Shown one piece after another: positions 44,071 through 52,398 of a stretch of 64,000 nucleotides of DNA. The position numbers and the translations under genes were made by a program. Below the pieces are notes generated by a model that saw nothing but the letters and a program-made list of their open reading frames with translations, made no database searches and was not told where the DNA came from. Origin of the DNA: Gammaproteobacteria bacterium HGW-Gammaproteobacteria-4 (lineage in GTDB: Bacteria; Pseudomonadota; Gammaproteobacteria; Xanthomonadales; Xanthomonadaceae). The stretch lies in assembly GCA_002839995.1 (NCBI GenBank), contig PGZC01000006.1:69804-133803 (forward strand). The letters run 5' to 3'. How positions within the stretch are numbered: the stretch's first letter is position 1; every line of letters starts with the position of its first letter.

Positions 44071-44817
44071 TTACAGCAAACCCTTGGCCTTGAGCGTGGA
44101 AACCAGCTCGGCCACGTCCTTCACCATCACCCCGCGGCTGCGGGTCGGCGGCGGCGCATGACGGCTGATCCGCAACTGCGCGGTGGTATCCACGCCCAGA
44201 TCGGCGATGGCAATGGTTTCGATCGGCTTGCTCTTGGCCTTCATGATGTCCGGCAGCTTGATGAAGCGTGGTTCATTCAGGCGCAGATCGGCGGTGATTA
44301 CCGCCGGCAGATCCACTTCCAGTGTTTCCAGGCCGGCATCGACCTCGCGCGTGACCGTGGCCACGTTGTCGGCAATATCGACCTTGCCGGCGAAGGTGGC
44401 CTGCGGCCGGCCCCATAGCGTGGCCAGCATCTGCCCGGTCTGGTTGGCGTCGTCGTCGATCGCCTGCTTGCCGAGCAGGAACAGGCCCGGTTTTTCTTTT
44501 TCGGCCAGCTTGTGCAGTACGCGGGCGGCGGCCAGCGGCTCGATCGGCTGGTCGCTCACCACGTGGATGGCGCGATTGGCGCCCATGGCCAGGCCGTTGC
44601 GGATGTGCGCGGTCAGGTCGGCGGGGCCGATCGCCACCACCACCACCTCGCTGGCGACACCCTTCTCGCGCAAGCGCAGGGCTTCTTCCAGGGCGATGTC
44701 GTCGAACGGATTGGCGGAGAGCTTGACGCCATCGGTGATCACGCCGCTGCCATCGGGCTTGACCTGAATGCGGACGTTGTAGTCCACCACGCGCTTGTAG
44801 CCGACCAGAATTTTCAT
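44071..44817 (-). CDS. etfB: Electron transfer flavoprotein beta subunit
   Basis: A 248-residue ETF beta subunit with the typical start MKILVGYKRVVDYNVRI, ANPFDDIALEEALRL and the AMP-binding region ending in LLGKQAIDDDANQTGQML; RLNEPRFIKLPDIMKAK is the family signature near 190-206. AAAGGAA precedes the ATG. First gene of the etfB-etfA pair. The gap upstream (44818-45239) contains a family A repeat. Confidence 0.96.
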   Translation of the reverse strand: MKILVGYKRVVDYNVRIQVKPDGSGVITDGVKLSANPFDDIALEEALRLREKGVASEVVVVAIGPADLTAHIRNGLAMGANRAIHVVSDQPIEPLAAARVLHKLAEKEKPGLFLLGKQAIDDDANQTGQMLATLWGRPQATFAGKVDIADNVATVTREVDAGLETLEVDLPAVITADLRLNEPRFIKLPDIMKAKSKPIETIAIADLGVDTTAQLRISRHAPPPTRSRGVMVKDVAELVSTLKAKGLL

Positions 44818-45069
44818 CGTATGGATTCCTTTCGGAAGGGGAATTGCGTTGGCCCGGTGAGGTGCCGGGCGGCGAAATGCTGTGGACGCGAAGGGTTTAT
44901 CCGCGGCAGAACTGCCATTTTACCCCTTCGGCGCCGTATGGTGCAGCGCAGCGGGCAACGAACGCGTGAGCCTCGGAGTTGCGAAGCGACTGGCCGCCAT
45001 GTGGCGTTGCGGCAACACCTGTCGGTCGCTATGCGACACTCGCTGCGCTCGCCACGCCGTCGCTTCGCT

Positions 45070-45141
45070 CGGTCGCCCACAGGGTGAGCTCCTACAAAAG
45101 CGACGCCCAGCCCCTGTAGGAGCCCACCCTGTGGGCGACCG
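45070..45141. repeat. Inverted pair of GTAG hairpin repeats (family A), copy 7
   Basis: Arms 45070-45096 and 45115-45141 with one mismatch (GGTGAGC in the left arm). It lies in the 422-bp gap (44818-45239) between etfB and the ATP-grasp gene. A stretch at about 45030-45075 resembles the sequence before copy 3 (CGCTCGCCACGCC). No gene was found in this gap. Confidence 0.92.
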
Positions 45142-45239
45142 AACGTAATCACCCCAGCGCATCGCCTAGCAGCCTGTCGGACTTGACGCTGATCTACTGC
45201 GGAAAAGCCGAGATTGGACAGATTTCCCGATCTTTTTCG

Positions 45240-46106
45240 TTAAAGAGCCCTGCTATTCGCCTCAAAAGATCGAAAAATCTGTTGCGCCGCTCCGGGTGCG
45301 GTATCGAAGAACAACGAGGGCTCGACAAGTTCCAGTTCGAGCAGGCGTGGGCCATCGGCCGAAGGCAGCAGATCAACCCGCGCATACAACGGTCGGGCAA
45401 AGGGCAGGGCATCGAGCGTGCGTTCGGCGAGCGCCAACTCGGCCTCGCCGGGCTGCCGGGCGCTGATCTGCTCCGGCGCGAACAGCGCGCGTGTCGCGGC
45501 GCTGCCGCGCGGCAGCAGCGGGCCCTTGCGGATCGCGTGGCTGAACGCACCAGCGAAATACAGCAACGCCGTTTCGCCGGCGCTGTCCACCTGCGCCAGG
45601 TACGGCTGCACCATCACTTCGCGGCCCTGCGCCTGCAACCCCGCCGCGTGCGCAGCGGCTTCGGCGCGTTCATCGGCAACGAAGCGCCGCGCACCGCGCG
45701 AACCGGCGCCTACCGTGGGCTTGATCACGAACTCGTCGAACGCCGGGAAATCGTCGGGTGAATCGGCAAGGCCGAGATAATGGGTTTCGATCACCGGCAC
45801 GCCGGCGCGCGCCAGTTCGCCGAGATAACGCTTGTCGGTGTTCCAGCGCACCATTTCCAGTGGGTTGATCAATTGCGTCAGCGCCGAAACCCGCTCGCAC
45901 CACGCCAGAAATGCGGGCAGGCGGTCGCTGTAGTCCCAGGTCGAGCGCAGCAGCACTGCATCGAAGCGCTGCCAACTGACGGTGGGGTCGTCCCAGGCCA
46001 CGCGCTGCGCCGACACGCCCGCTTGCGCGCACGCCGCCAGCAGCGGATCCATGTCTTCATCGAGGGTAAACGCCGCGATGGCGGTGGCGAGGGCAATACG
46101 AAGCAT
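45240..46106 (-). CDS. ATP-grasp domain protein
   Basis: A 288-residue ATP-grasp ligase-like protein. RWNTDKRYLGEL (near 87-98), FVIKPTVGAGSRG (126-138) and LELELVEPSLFF (near 255-266) give the ATP and magnesium contacts. The family includes DcsG/RimK-like enzymes that form an amide or similar bond between a carboxylate and an amine. No neighbour hints at a substrate. The ATG at 46106 begins the fold at once; there is no clear ribosome site. Confidence 0.8.
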   Translation of the reverse strand: MLRIALATAIAAFTLDEDMDPLLAACAQAGVSAQRVAWDDPTVSWQRFDAVLLRSTWDYSDRLPAFLAWCERVSALTQLINPLEMVRWNTDKRYLGELARAGVPVIETHYLGLADSPDDFPAFDEFVIKPTVGAGSRGARRFVADERAEAAAHAAGLQAQGREVMVQPYLAQVDSAGETALLYFAGAFSHAIRKGPLLPRGSAATRALFAPEQISARQPGEAELALAERTLDALPFARPLYARVDLLPSADGPRLLELELVEPSLFFDTAPGAAQQIFRSFEANSRAL

Positions 46107-46175
46107 GGCGGCATTATCGCAGGTTGGGTGTGGGCTGCGCTGCGTTCATCAACGCGCGTAAGCATAGCCACGCGA

Positions 46176-46871
46176 TCAATAATCGCTCAGATCGACGTAG
46201 ATCACGCCAAACACATCGTCAACCTTCCCGATGCGGGCCAGACGCTCACCGAGCCGCACCAGTTCTGCTTCCGGAGAAATGCCGTACGGCGATGGCGACC
46301 AGCGCGATTGGTAGGCATAACGGCCGTGGTTGCACCATTCCAGGTACCAGCTACCGCCGTCAGCTCCACGCCAACTGTTGGTTGCGCCACGATGCGGCGA
46401 AAGCACGCGGCTGAAGGTGCTGGCGACTGCGCTCCATGGCCATGCCAGCACTTCATTGCGACGTGTGTCGATGATCTGGTACTGAACACCGAGGCCGAGA
46501 TTGTCCAGCACATGACTGGTAACGCGCATCGGCGCTGCGGGATCATTGCCGCGAATCCCGGTGACGATCACGCCATTGGAAAAAGTAGGCTGCCACGCAA
46601 ACAGGAAGCGCTCGCCGCTCTCATTGGGACATTGAGAACGGATGGAATCGATGCCGATCTGATTCAGGCTCTTGGCGAACCAGTCGTAGTCGCGGGCCGT
46701 GTGCGGATCCTCCAGCGGGTAATTCTCAATCGGGTAGGTAACTTCGGCGGCGGTTGGTTTCCTGGCAGGCAGCGGCTGCAGAAACGGCCACACCATCACG
46801 CAAAGTGCCGAGCCAAACATCACCAGGACGACGCGACGAATACGGGCGATATCAATCCGGGGATGGCTCAC
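46176..46871 (-). CDS. Membrane-anchored protein of unknown function (pair member 2)
   Basis: A 231-residue protein with one N-terminal membrane segment (VVLVMFGSALCVMVWPFL) and a periplasmic remainder. I do not recognise the family. It shares spaced similarities with its upstream neighbour (LGLGVQY, HRGATNSWRG, WYLEWCNHGRYAY against LGVMAKWY, HRGGLWRA, YFEACIDAHYW), so the two look like diverged duplicates. Its GTG start overlaps the upstream stop by 4 bp (GTGA), so they are co-translated. Confidence 0.65.
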   Translation of the reverse strand: MSHPRIDIARIRRVVLVMFGSALCVMVWPFLQPLPARKPTAAEVTYPIENYPLEDPHTARDYDWFAKSLNQIGIDSIRSQCPNESGERFLFAWQPTFSNGVIVTGIRGNDPAAPMRVTSHVLDNLGLGVQYQIIDTRRNEVLAWPWSAVASTFSRVLSPHRGATNSWRGADGGSWYLEWCNHGRYAYQSRWSPSPYGISPEAELVRLGERLARIGKVDDVFGVIYVDLSDY

Positions 46872-47557
46872 GGCCTGAATTCCTCGAGTGTCTGATTTTC
46901 TCGCGTGACGATATCGCGAATCTGATCGAACGCATCGGTGACAAGGACTTCGTGGTTGTCGTCGGGCCAACCCTCGTGCCAAGGGCAGCGCACCGTGGCC
47001 CAGTAATGAGCGTCGATGCAGGCCTCGAAGTAAACCGCGTGCGCATCCGCGCACACGTGTTCTGCTTCCAGGGTGGCGCGCCACAGGCCGCCGCGGTGAA
47101 GGACAGTGTCGATCGCCACGGTGTCGTCATATGACAGGGCTCTGCTTCCCACAAAACCGCTACGCCACGAATGAAACGGGCGGTATACGTACCACTTGGC
47201 CATCACTCCCAGGCCGTGTCGCTCAAGCACCACCGAAGCACCCACCCAGTCATCATCGTAACGCCCAGAGCCGGGTGTTTTCGTGAGTCGGAGCACTTCT
47301 GGTGCGTTGGAATCACACCCGTCGCCGTAGAAAACTCCCTGCATCTGGGAGTCGAACATGCTGCGGATCATCGCCAACTGTTGCGTTACATTGTGCGAGC
47401 GCGCGTCGAGCGGACTGGTGGCGCCGAAACGCAATCTTGGTGATTTCGGTTCGGGTGCTGGCAGCACGCCGGCTACGAGCAGTGGCAGGATCGCGGCGAG
47501 GAGAATCCACGCGCTCCACCGCCAAATGCGACGTGATTGCAGCGTATTTACTGACAT
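46868..47557 (-). CDS. Membrane-anchored protein of unknown function (pair member 1)
   Basis: A 229-residue protein with an N-terminal membrane segment (WSAWILLAAILPLLVAGVL) and cysteines in the exported part (GDGCDSN, EHVCAD, FEACID, VRCPW). No family recognised. The ATG at 47557 has GGAGG 6 bp upstream, a strong site; an ATG six codons earlier lies ahead of it. It is followed by the overlapping paralogue-like gene. It lies 94 bp downstream of the ETF-QO gene on the same strand and may be read from its transcript. Confidence 0.65.
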   Translation of the reverse strand: MSVNTLQSRRIWRWSAWILLAAILPLLVAGVLPAPEPKSPRLRFGATSPLDARSHNVTQQLAMIRSMFDSQMQGVFYGDGCDSNAPEVLRLTKTPGSGRYDDDWVGASVVLERHGLGVMAKWYVYRPFHSWRSGFVGSRALSYDDTVAIDTVLHRGGLWRATLEAEHVCADAHAVYFEACIDAHYWATVRCPWHEGWPDDNHEVLVTDAFDQIRDIVTRENQTLEEFRP

Positions 47558-47650
47558 GGGTGCCTCCAAAGGCATTGACCAACCGTGGAGCCAGCAATGC
47601 AGTCGTAGGATGGGTTCTACCCATCCCGCCTGCCTGATACTACCCTTCGG

Positions 47651-49240
47651 TCATGTGCCCGTGGCATGGACGCGCACGGGTACCTTCACAGTGATGATCT
47701 GGTACGGGTCCTTGATGTCGCAGGTCTTGCAGTGCACGCAGTTGGCGGCGTTGATCTGCAGGCGCTTGCCTTGCGCATCATCGACCATTTCGTAGACGCC
47801 GGCCGGGCAGAACCGCGTACAGGGGTTGCCGAATTCGGTGGCGCAGCGGCCCACGCAGATCGAGGTGTCGGCGACTTGCAGGTGGATCGGCTGGTCTTCG
47901 TCGTGTTCGGTGGCGGCGAAATACACGCCGGCGAGGCGATCGCGCGGCGGCAACGTGCGTTCGACGTAATCGCGCGCCGGCGGGGTGTATTCGCCGAGCT
48001 TGTGCAGGCGGTTCCAGTCGGCCTTGTTGCGCAGCGTCCACGGCGACAGCCCGGCGGTGATGGTTTCCCAGGCCGAGTTGAGCAGGCCGAACCACAGGCC
48101 CTTCTTGAAGCCGGGTTTGAAGTTCCGCACCGTTTTCAGTTCGGCCATGATCGGCGAGGCGCGCAGCCGCGCATCGAAGCCGACCGGGCTCAGCGATTCG
48201 GCCAGGTGCTCGGCGGCGAGCAGGCCCGAGCGCAACGCCTGATGCACGCCCTTGATCTTGGGTACGTTGAGCAGGCCGGCGGTGTCGCCGATCAGGATCG
48301 CGCCGGGCATCTCCAGTTTCGGCAGGCTCTGGTAGCCACCGGTGACGATCACGCGCGCGCCGGCCGAAAGGATGCTGCCGCCTTCGAGCAGCCCGTGTAC
48401 CTTCGGGTGCGCCTTCCACTGCTGGAAGGCTTCGTAGGGCTGGTACAGCGGGTCGGTGTAGTCGAGGCCGGAAACATAGCCCAGCGCCACGCGGTCGCCG
48501 TCGAGGTGATACAGGAAGGCGCCGCCGTAAGTGTGGGTGTCGGCGGGCCAGCCGATGCTGTGGAAGATGGTGCCGGGCTCGGCGCGGCCGGCGGGCAATT
48601 GCCACAGTTCCTTTACGCCGATCGAGTAACCCTGCGGGTCGCTGTCGGCGGCCAGATCGAAACGCTTGATCAGCTGCTTGGTCAGATGCCCGCGTGCGCC
48701 TTCGGCCAGCACCGTGACCTTGGCCTTGATGTCGATGCCCTCGGTGTAGCTTGGCTTGTGCGAACCGTCGCGGGCCACGCCCATGTCGCCGATGCGCACG
48801 CCGCCGACGCTGCCGTCGGCGTTGTAGAACGGCTCGGCCGCGGCGAAGCCGGCATAGATTTCCACGCCCAGCGCTTCCGCCTGCGGCGCCAGCCACGCAC
48901 ACATGGCACCGAGGCTGACGATGAAATTGCCGTGGTTGCTCATCGTCGGCGGTGTCGGCAGGCGCCAGCCCCCGGTCTTGCTCAGCATCCACAACTCATC
49001 CTTGCCGGCCGGCACGCAGACTGGCGGCGGATTGTCGCGCCAGCCGGGCAGCAACTCATCAAGCGGACCCGGCTCGATCACCGCGCCGGACAGGATCTGC
49101 GCGCCGATGGTCGAGGCTTTCTCGATCACGCACACCGAGAGTTCCGGTTTGCGCTGCTTCAGCGCGATCGCGAAGGCAAGCCCGGCCGGGCCGGCGCCGA
49201 CGGTGACCACATCGTATTCCATGCATTCGCGTTCGCTCAT
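47651..49240 (-). CDS. Electron transfer flavoprotein-ubiquinone oxidoreductase
   Basis: A 529-residue inner-membrane-associated flavoprotein that passes electrons from ETF to ubiquinone. The FAD site is VVTVGAGPAGLAFAIAL near the start; IGAQILSGAVIEPG and LIGDTAGLLNVPKIKGVH follow. The C-terminal 4Fe-4S ferredoxin domain has its cysteines in CVGRC, CTRFCP and CVHCKTCD. The start at 49240 has GGAG 8 bp upstream; 15 further codons are open but unlikely. It works with EtfAB encoded 3 kb away. Confidence 0.95.
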   Translation of the reverse strand: MSERECMEYDVVTVGAGPAGLAFAIALKQRKPELSVCVIEKASTIGAQILSGAVIEPGPLDELLPGWRDNPPPVCVPAGKDELWMLSKTGGWRLPTPPTMSNHGNFIVSLGAMCAWLAPQAEALGVEIYAGFAAAEPFYNADGSVGGVRIGDMGVARDGSHKPSYTEGIDIKAKVTVLAEGARGHLTKQLIKRFDLAADSDPQGYSIGVKELWQLPAGRAEPGTIFHSIGWPADTHTYGGAFLYHLDGDRVALGYVSGLDYTDPLYQPYEAFQQWKAHPKVHGLLEGGSILSAGARVIVTGGYQSLPKLEMPGAILIGDTAGLLNVPKIKGVHQALRSGLLAAEHLAESLSPVGFDARLRASPIMAELKTVRNFKPGFKKGLWFGLLNSAWETITAGLSPWTLRNKADWNRLHKLGEYTPPARDYVERTLPPRDRLAGVYFAATEHDEDQPIHLQVADTSICVGRCATEFGNPCTRFCPAGVYEMVDDAQGKRLQINAANCVHCKTCDIKDPYQIITVKVPVRVHATGT

Positions 49241-49290
49241 GACCGGCTCCTTTGATTTCCAGACAATTCTACCAGCCGCTACCATGCGTC

Positions 49291-49944
49291 ATGGCATGGC
49301 TCGATCTACCGCTGCCCGATGCACAACTGCGCTACGACGCGCACTGGTTGCCGCCCGCGCACGCCGATGCATTGCTGGTCGCGTTGCGCGACGAAATTCC
49401 GTGGGAAACCCACCGCCTTCGCCTGTTCGGGCGGTGGCACGACAGCCCGCGCCGAAGCTGCTGGATTGGCGACCCGGATGCCGCGTATACCTACTCGGGC
49501 ACGCGATTTGCCCCGCGGCCGTGGTCGCCGATATTGCTGGCACTGCGCGCCCGCGTGCAGCAGGCTGCCGGCACGCGTTTCAACAGCGTGCTGGCAAACC
49601 TCTATCGCGATGGCCGCGACGGCATGGGCTGGCACAGCGACGACGAACCGGAACTGGGGCCGCAACCGGTGATCGCCTCGCTCAGCCTCGGCGCCGAGCG
49701 GCGGTTCCTGCTCAAACGTCGCGAGCCCGGCGCGCACGCCTCCGGCCTGCCGTTGGCGCATGGCAGCCTGCTGATCATGGCCGGCGACACCCAGCGCCAT
49801 TACCGGCACGCCTTGCCGCGCAGCGCGCGTGTCATCGGCGCACGCATCAATCTCACCTTTCGCTGGGTGGGCACGCAGTCGCGTGGTGATGCGGTCGTTT
49901 CCAGTCCGACTATGCTGCCGTCAGCAGTGGTGCGGTACGATTAA
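49291..49944 (+). CDS. AlkB-like DNA/RNA alkylation-repair dioxygenase
   Basis: A 217-residue 2OG-Fe(II) dioxygenase of the AlkB family, which removes methyl lesions from nucleic acid bases. Iron ligands: GWHSDDEPELG (His and Asp near 112-114) and the distal His in QRHYRHALPR; the 2OG arginines are in ARINLTFR. The N-terminal ~90 residues form the nucleotide-recognition lid (WETHRLRLFGR, YTYSGTRFAPRPW), typical of AlkB/ALKBH2-like proteins. The ATG at 49291 begins the expected N-terminus. It diverges from the ETF-QO gene across 50 bp, which must hold both promoters. Confidence 0.93.
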   Translation: MAWLDLPLPDAQLRYDAHWLPPAHADALLVALRDEIPWETHRLRLFGRWHDSPRRSCWIGDPDAAYTYSGTRFAPRPWSPILLALRARVQQAAGTRFNSVLANLYRDGRDGMGWHSDDEPELGPQPVIASLSLGAERRFLLKRREPGAHASGLPLAHGSLLIMAGDTQRHYRHALPRSARVIGARINLTFRWVGTQSRGDAVVSSPTMLPSAVVRYD

Positions 49945-50378
49945 TTCAAGCGCTTCCCCCAAATGGATACAAATGGGGTCGGAAACAAATGGGGTCGGAC
50001 TGAGATTTGGGCCAGGCGCTGAACGAGTCCCGCGCATCCACGTTTCCGAGCGTTCCTACACCGCGCGCGCTGCTCGCTGACAGACGCTCGCAGCAAGGGC
50101 GCGGGTGCAGTGCGCCATGACATGTCCGCGCAACCAACGTGTTCCACCTGGATCGCCGGCGACATCCCAACGCGGAAAGCATCGCGCACGCGAGGTGGCT
50201 TGCGGTCCCAAAGCGACCACTGCGCGAGTACTGTCGATTTCGTTCAACGCGGTTTATCCATCTCGCGGTGCACCGTGCCGTGGATGTTGCTGTGTTGGCG
50301 CACTATACAAGCGCTTATCGTTAGGCCTCTCGAACAGAGTGGCGCTACAATCGCCCGAGATCACACGAGGTCGCTGCC
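49945..50378. other. Gene-free region before the hic cluster
   Basis: 434 bp without a recognised gene. A short direct repeat (AAATGGGGTCGGA) occurs twice at about 49972-49998. A 24-bp stretch at 50195-50218 (GTGGCTTGCGG, then TCCCAAAGCGACC) recurs with one mismatch at 50838-50861, inside the hic cluster. The promoter of the first hicB should lie at about 50300-50370. Confidence 0.5.
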
Positions 50379-50588
50379 ATGCAACTTGCCGCAGTCTTGA
50401 TCCCCGCCGCAGAAGTCGGATTTGTGGCGCTCAACCCCGAGACCGGTACCACCACACAGGGTGAGTCGATCGAGGAAGCCCTTGCCAACCTCCAAGAGGC
50501 AACCGAGTTGTACTTGGAGGAGTTTTCAGTCACTTCCTACGGCAAGCCGCTGCTGACCACCTTTGAGGTGTCGGCCGATGCCGCCTAG
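50379..50588 (+). CDS. HicB-family antitoxin (first pair)
   Basis: A 69-residue protein with the partial RNase H-like fold of HicB: VLIPAAEVGFVALNPE, then TTQGESIEEALANLQEATEL. No C-terminal DNA-binding domain is present, so its repressor role is uncertain. GAGG sits 8 bp before the ATG. The end overlaps the following hicA by 11 bp. The order hicB-hicA is the reverse of the second pair immediately downstream. Confidence 0.85.
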   Translation: MQLAAVLIPAAEVGFVALNPETGTTTQGESIEEALANLQEATELYLEEFSVTSYGKPLLTTFEVSADAA

Positions 50589-50907
50589 CCTCCCGCACGT
50601 TTCCGGTGCGGACGCGGTTCGTGCGTTGCAAAAGATTGGCTTCACGGTCCTGCGCCAGAAGGGCAGCCACGTGATCTTGCGCCGTGGTTCCGCAGGTTGC
50701 GTAGCGCCGCAGCATCACGAGCTGAAAATTGGCACGCTTTCTGGCGTCCTCAAGCAAGCTGGTGTCACGCGGACGAGTTCATGCGAGCGCTCTGACCGGC
50801 CTGTGATTCATTTCAGCAGACATGTCACGGCGTCGCTGTGGCTTGCGATCCCAAAGCGACCGCAACCCGGGCGCCAAGCGCTGCTTCACGTCATGCTCGG
50901 CACATGA
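50578..50907 (+). CDS. HicA-family mRNA interferase toxin with unusual C-terminal extension
   Basis: The first ~62 residues are a normal HicA double-stranded RNA-binding-like fold: GADAVRALQKIGFTVLRQKG with the catalytic His in KGSHVIL, and LKIGTLSGVLKQAGV. HicA toxins usually end there; this frame continues for ~47 residues encoded by repetitive sequence (50770-50861) and ends exactly over the next hicA start (ATGA). The extension was probably gained when a repeat removed the native stop. GAGGTG lies 7 bp before the ATG, within hicB. Whether the extended toxin is active is unknown. Confidence 0.82.
   Translation: MPPSLPHVSGADAVRALQKIGFTVLRQKGSHVILRRGSAGCVAPQHHELKIGTLSGVLKQAGVTRTSSCERSDRPVIHFSRHVTASLWLAIPKRPQPGRQALLHVMLGT
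50770..50836 (+). repeat. 67-bp direct repeat in the hic cluster (partner 51381-51447)
   Basis: About 62 of 67 bases match 51381-51447 in the same orientation. The two copies flank the second hicA-hicB pair, which suggests the pair was inserted or duplicated as a unit. The left copy lies inside the extended first hicA frame; the right copy follows hicB 2. Confidence 0.85.
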
Positions 50908-51092
50908 AAGTCAGCGACATTTTGCGTCGACTTCACGACGACGGATGGTTTCTCGCCGCAACACGCGGCAGCCATCGCCAATACAAGCACCCGACAAAGG
51001 CCGGTCGCGTCACGGTGCCGGGCAAACCAAGCGACGATTTGGCGCCGGGAACGCTGAGTAGTATCCTCAAACAAGCCAGCCTTGACAGGTAA
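50904..51092 (+). CDS. HicA-family mRNA interferase toxin (second pair)
   Basis: A compact 62-residue HicA: SDILRRLHDDGWFLAATRGS with the catalytic His in GSHRQYKHP, and LAPGTLSSILKQASL at the end. It should cleave mRNA independently of ribosomes unless bound by HicB. The start ATG overlaps the stop of the extended first hicA by 4 bp; upstream in-frame codons belong to the repeat. The cognate hicB starts 5 bp after the stop. Confidence 0.88.
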   Translation: MKVSDILRRLHDDGWFLAATRGSHRQYKHPTKAGRVTVPGKPSDDLAPGTLSSILKQASLDR

Positions 51093-51097
51093 TCACC

Positions 51098-51310
51098 ATG
51101 CGCTACGCCATAGTCATCGAGCAAGCCGAAGGCAACTTCTCGGCGTACGTCCCCGATCTTCCCGGCTGCGTCGCTACCGGCACAAGCATCGAAGATGTCG
51201 AGGCGGAGATTCGCGAGGCGATTTCGTTTCATCTTGAGGGGCTGCGTGAAGACGGCATCCCTGCGCCTCCGTCTTTGAGCCAAGTCGAGTACGTCGATAT
51301 TGCCGCTTGA
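51098..51310 (+). CDS. HicB-family antitoxin (second pair)
   Basis: A 70-residue HicB of the standard short form: MRYAIVIEQAEGNFSAYVPD, LPGCVATG, then EIREAISFHLEGLREDG. It should bind the adjacent HicA and may repress the operon, although a separate DNA-binding domain is absent. CAGG is the only ribosome-site-like sequence upstream, but tight spacing to hicA suggests coupling. Confidence 0.9.
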   Translation: MRYAIVIEQAEGNFSAYVPDLPGCVATGTSIEDVEAEIREAISFHLEGLREDGIPAPPSLSQVEYVDIAA

Positions 51311-51771
51311 CGAATACGGATCGATCGCGCGCAGCCGCGCTATTGTCCGCGACGTGTCCAAACGGCCAGCTCGTTCCATCCGGACGAGTTCATGCGGGCG
51401 CTCTGACGGGCCTGCGATTCATTTCAGCGGACATGTCACGGCGTCGCCGTGCAGCGGCGACACGAAGGCGTAGCCTGCGCAGCAGGCGCTGTCGCGAAGC
51501 GACCGAACACATGGACGTGTGAGTTCGGCGCCGGCCTGCGGCTGCCAAGATGCGCAGCGGATCGGCGAGGCAGGAGCCGATCGAGCGTAGCGAAGGCGTA
51601 GGCCGCGCAGCGGCCGCTGCTGCGAAGCAGCCGAGACGACGCGCGCTCGGCGCAAGGCGTTTTGGGTCCTTTTCCGCTGTGAAAAGGGCCTCGCCGGCCG
51701 CAGGCCGGTGAAAGCCTTGTTCTTCTCCAGCGGCCGCTACCCATCCTGCGTACGGTCGCCAGGTTGCCCGC
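51311..51771. other. Repeat-rich gene-free region
   Basis: 461 bp holding the right copy of the 67-bp repeat (51381-51447) and two GTAG-headed hairpins of the type found in the 69-bp array: 51470-51487 (stem CCTGC/GCAGG) and 51598-51615 (stem GCCGC/GCGGC, compensated change). Two further short hairpins lie at about 51664-51712. No gene seen. Confidence 0.75.
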
Positions 51772-52398
51772 TCACTCCGCGCGTTGCGTATGCGTCTCGC
51801 CGCTGGCCAGTGTCCAGTCCACCACCTCCGCGCTCAGCGCCGACAACGCCGCGCCAAACGCGTCGACGATAGCGGGTACCGTTTCGTCGCTGGCAGGTGC
51901 GTCGTGCGTGAACAAACGGCCGGCGACGACGTTGCGGCTGCCGGCATCGAGCACGGTGGCGTACAGCGCGATGTGTGCGTGCGGTGTTTCGCTTTCGCTG
52001 TCGTACACCGATTCGAATGCGCGCAGGTCCAGTTGCAACAGGAAATCGGCACGCAGCGCGTCGCGGCCGCGGCCTACGGCAACGATCCGACCGGAATCCT
52101 GGAAGCCGCGCAGCAGCGCGGTTTCCACGAGGTCGGGTGCGGCTGCGGTCCAGCGCGCGCCGGCATAGGATTGCAGTTCGTTGGCGCGTGGCCGCACCGC
52201 GATCCGCGGCGAGTCCAGCGCCGGGTCGCTCAGTGGCCGGTCGATCACCAGTTGCCAGCGCACGCGCGGTGCGTCGGTGGGCTCGCTATGGCGCAGTGCG
52301 GGCGTATACAACTGCACCGGATCGTGTTCGGGCAGGCTGACGCAGCCGGCGAGAGTGGAGAGCAGCAGGGCGAATGCGATGGCGTGCAGGTGCTTCAT
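51772..52398 (-). CDS. ABC-type transport auxiliary lipoprotein (PqiC/MlaX-like)
   Basis: A 208-residue outer-membrane lipoprotein with lipobox LAGC (Cys near residue 19). The conserved core of the auxiliary lipoprotein family is visible: VRWQLVIDRPLSDPALDSPRIAVRP and LQSYAGARWTAAAPDLVETALL. It should link the periplasmic MCE protein to the outer membrane in lipid transport. It overlaps the MCE gene by 4 bp and is the last gene of the four-gene operon. Confidence 0.88.
   Translation of the reverse strand: MKHLHAIAFALLLSTLAGCVSLPEHDPVQLYTPALRHSEPTDAPRVRWQLVIDRPLSDPALDSPRIAVRPRANELQSYAGARWTAAAPDLVETALLRGFQDSGRIVAVGRGRDALRADFLLQLDLRAFESVYDSESETPHAHIALYATVLDAGSRNVVAGRLFTHDAPASDETVPAIVDAFGAALSALSAEVVDWTLASGETHTQRAE

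Noticed and set aside
47666-49255. Plus-strand 529-codon frame opposite the ETF-QO gene
   Set aside because: Antisense shadow; the minus strand encodes intact FAD and 4Fe-4S motifs.
50280-50340. Possible integron attC site (CGCTTATCGTTAGGC)
   Set aside because: Only one core-like box is seen; no inverse partner core at attC distance and no integrase in the window, although HicAB pairs are common integron cargo.
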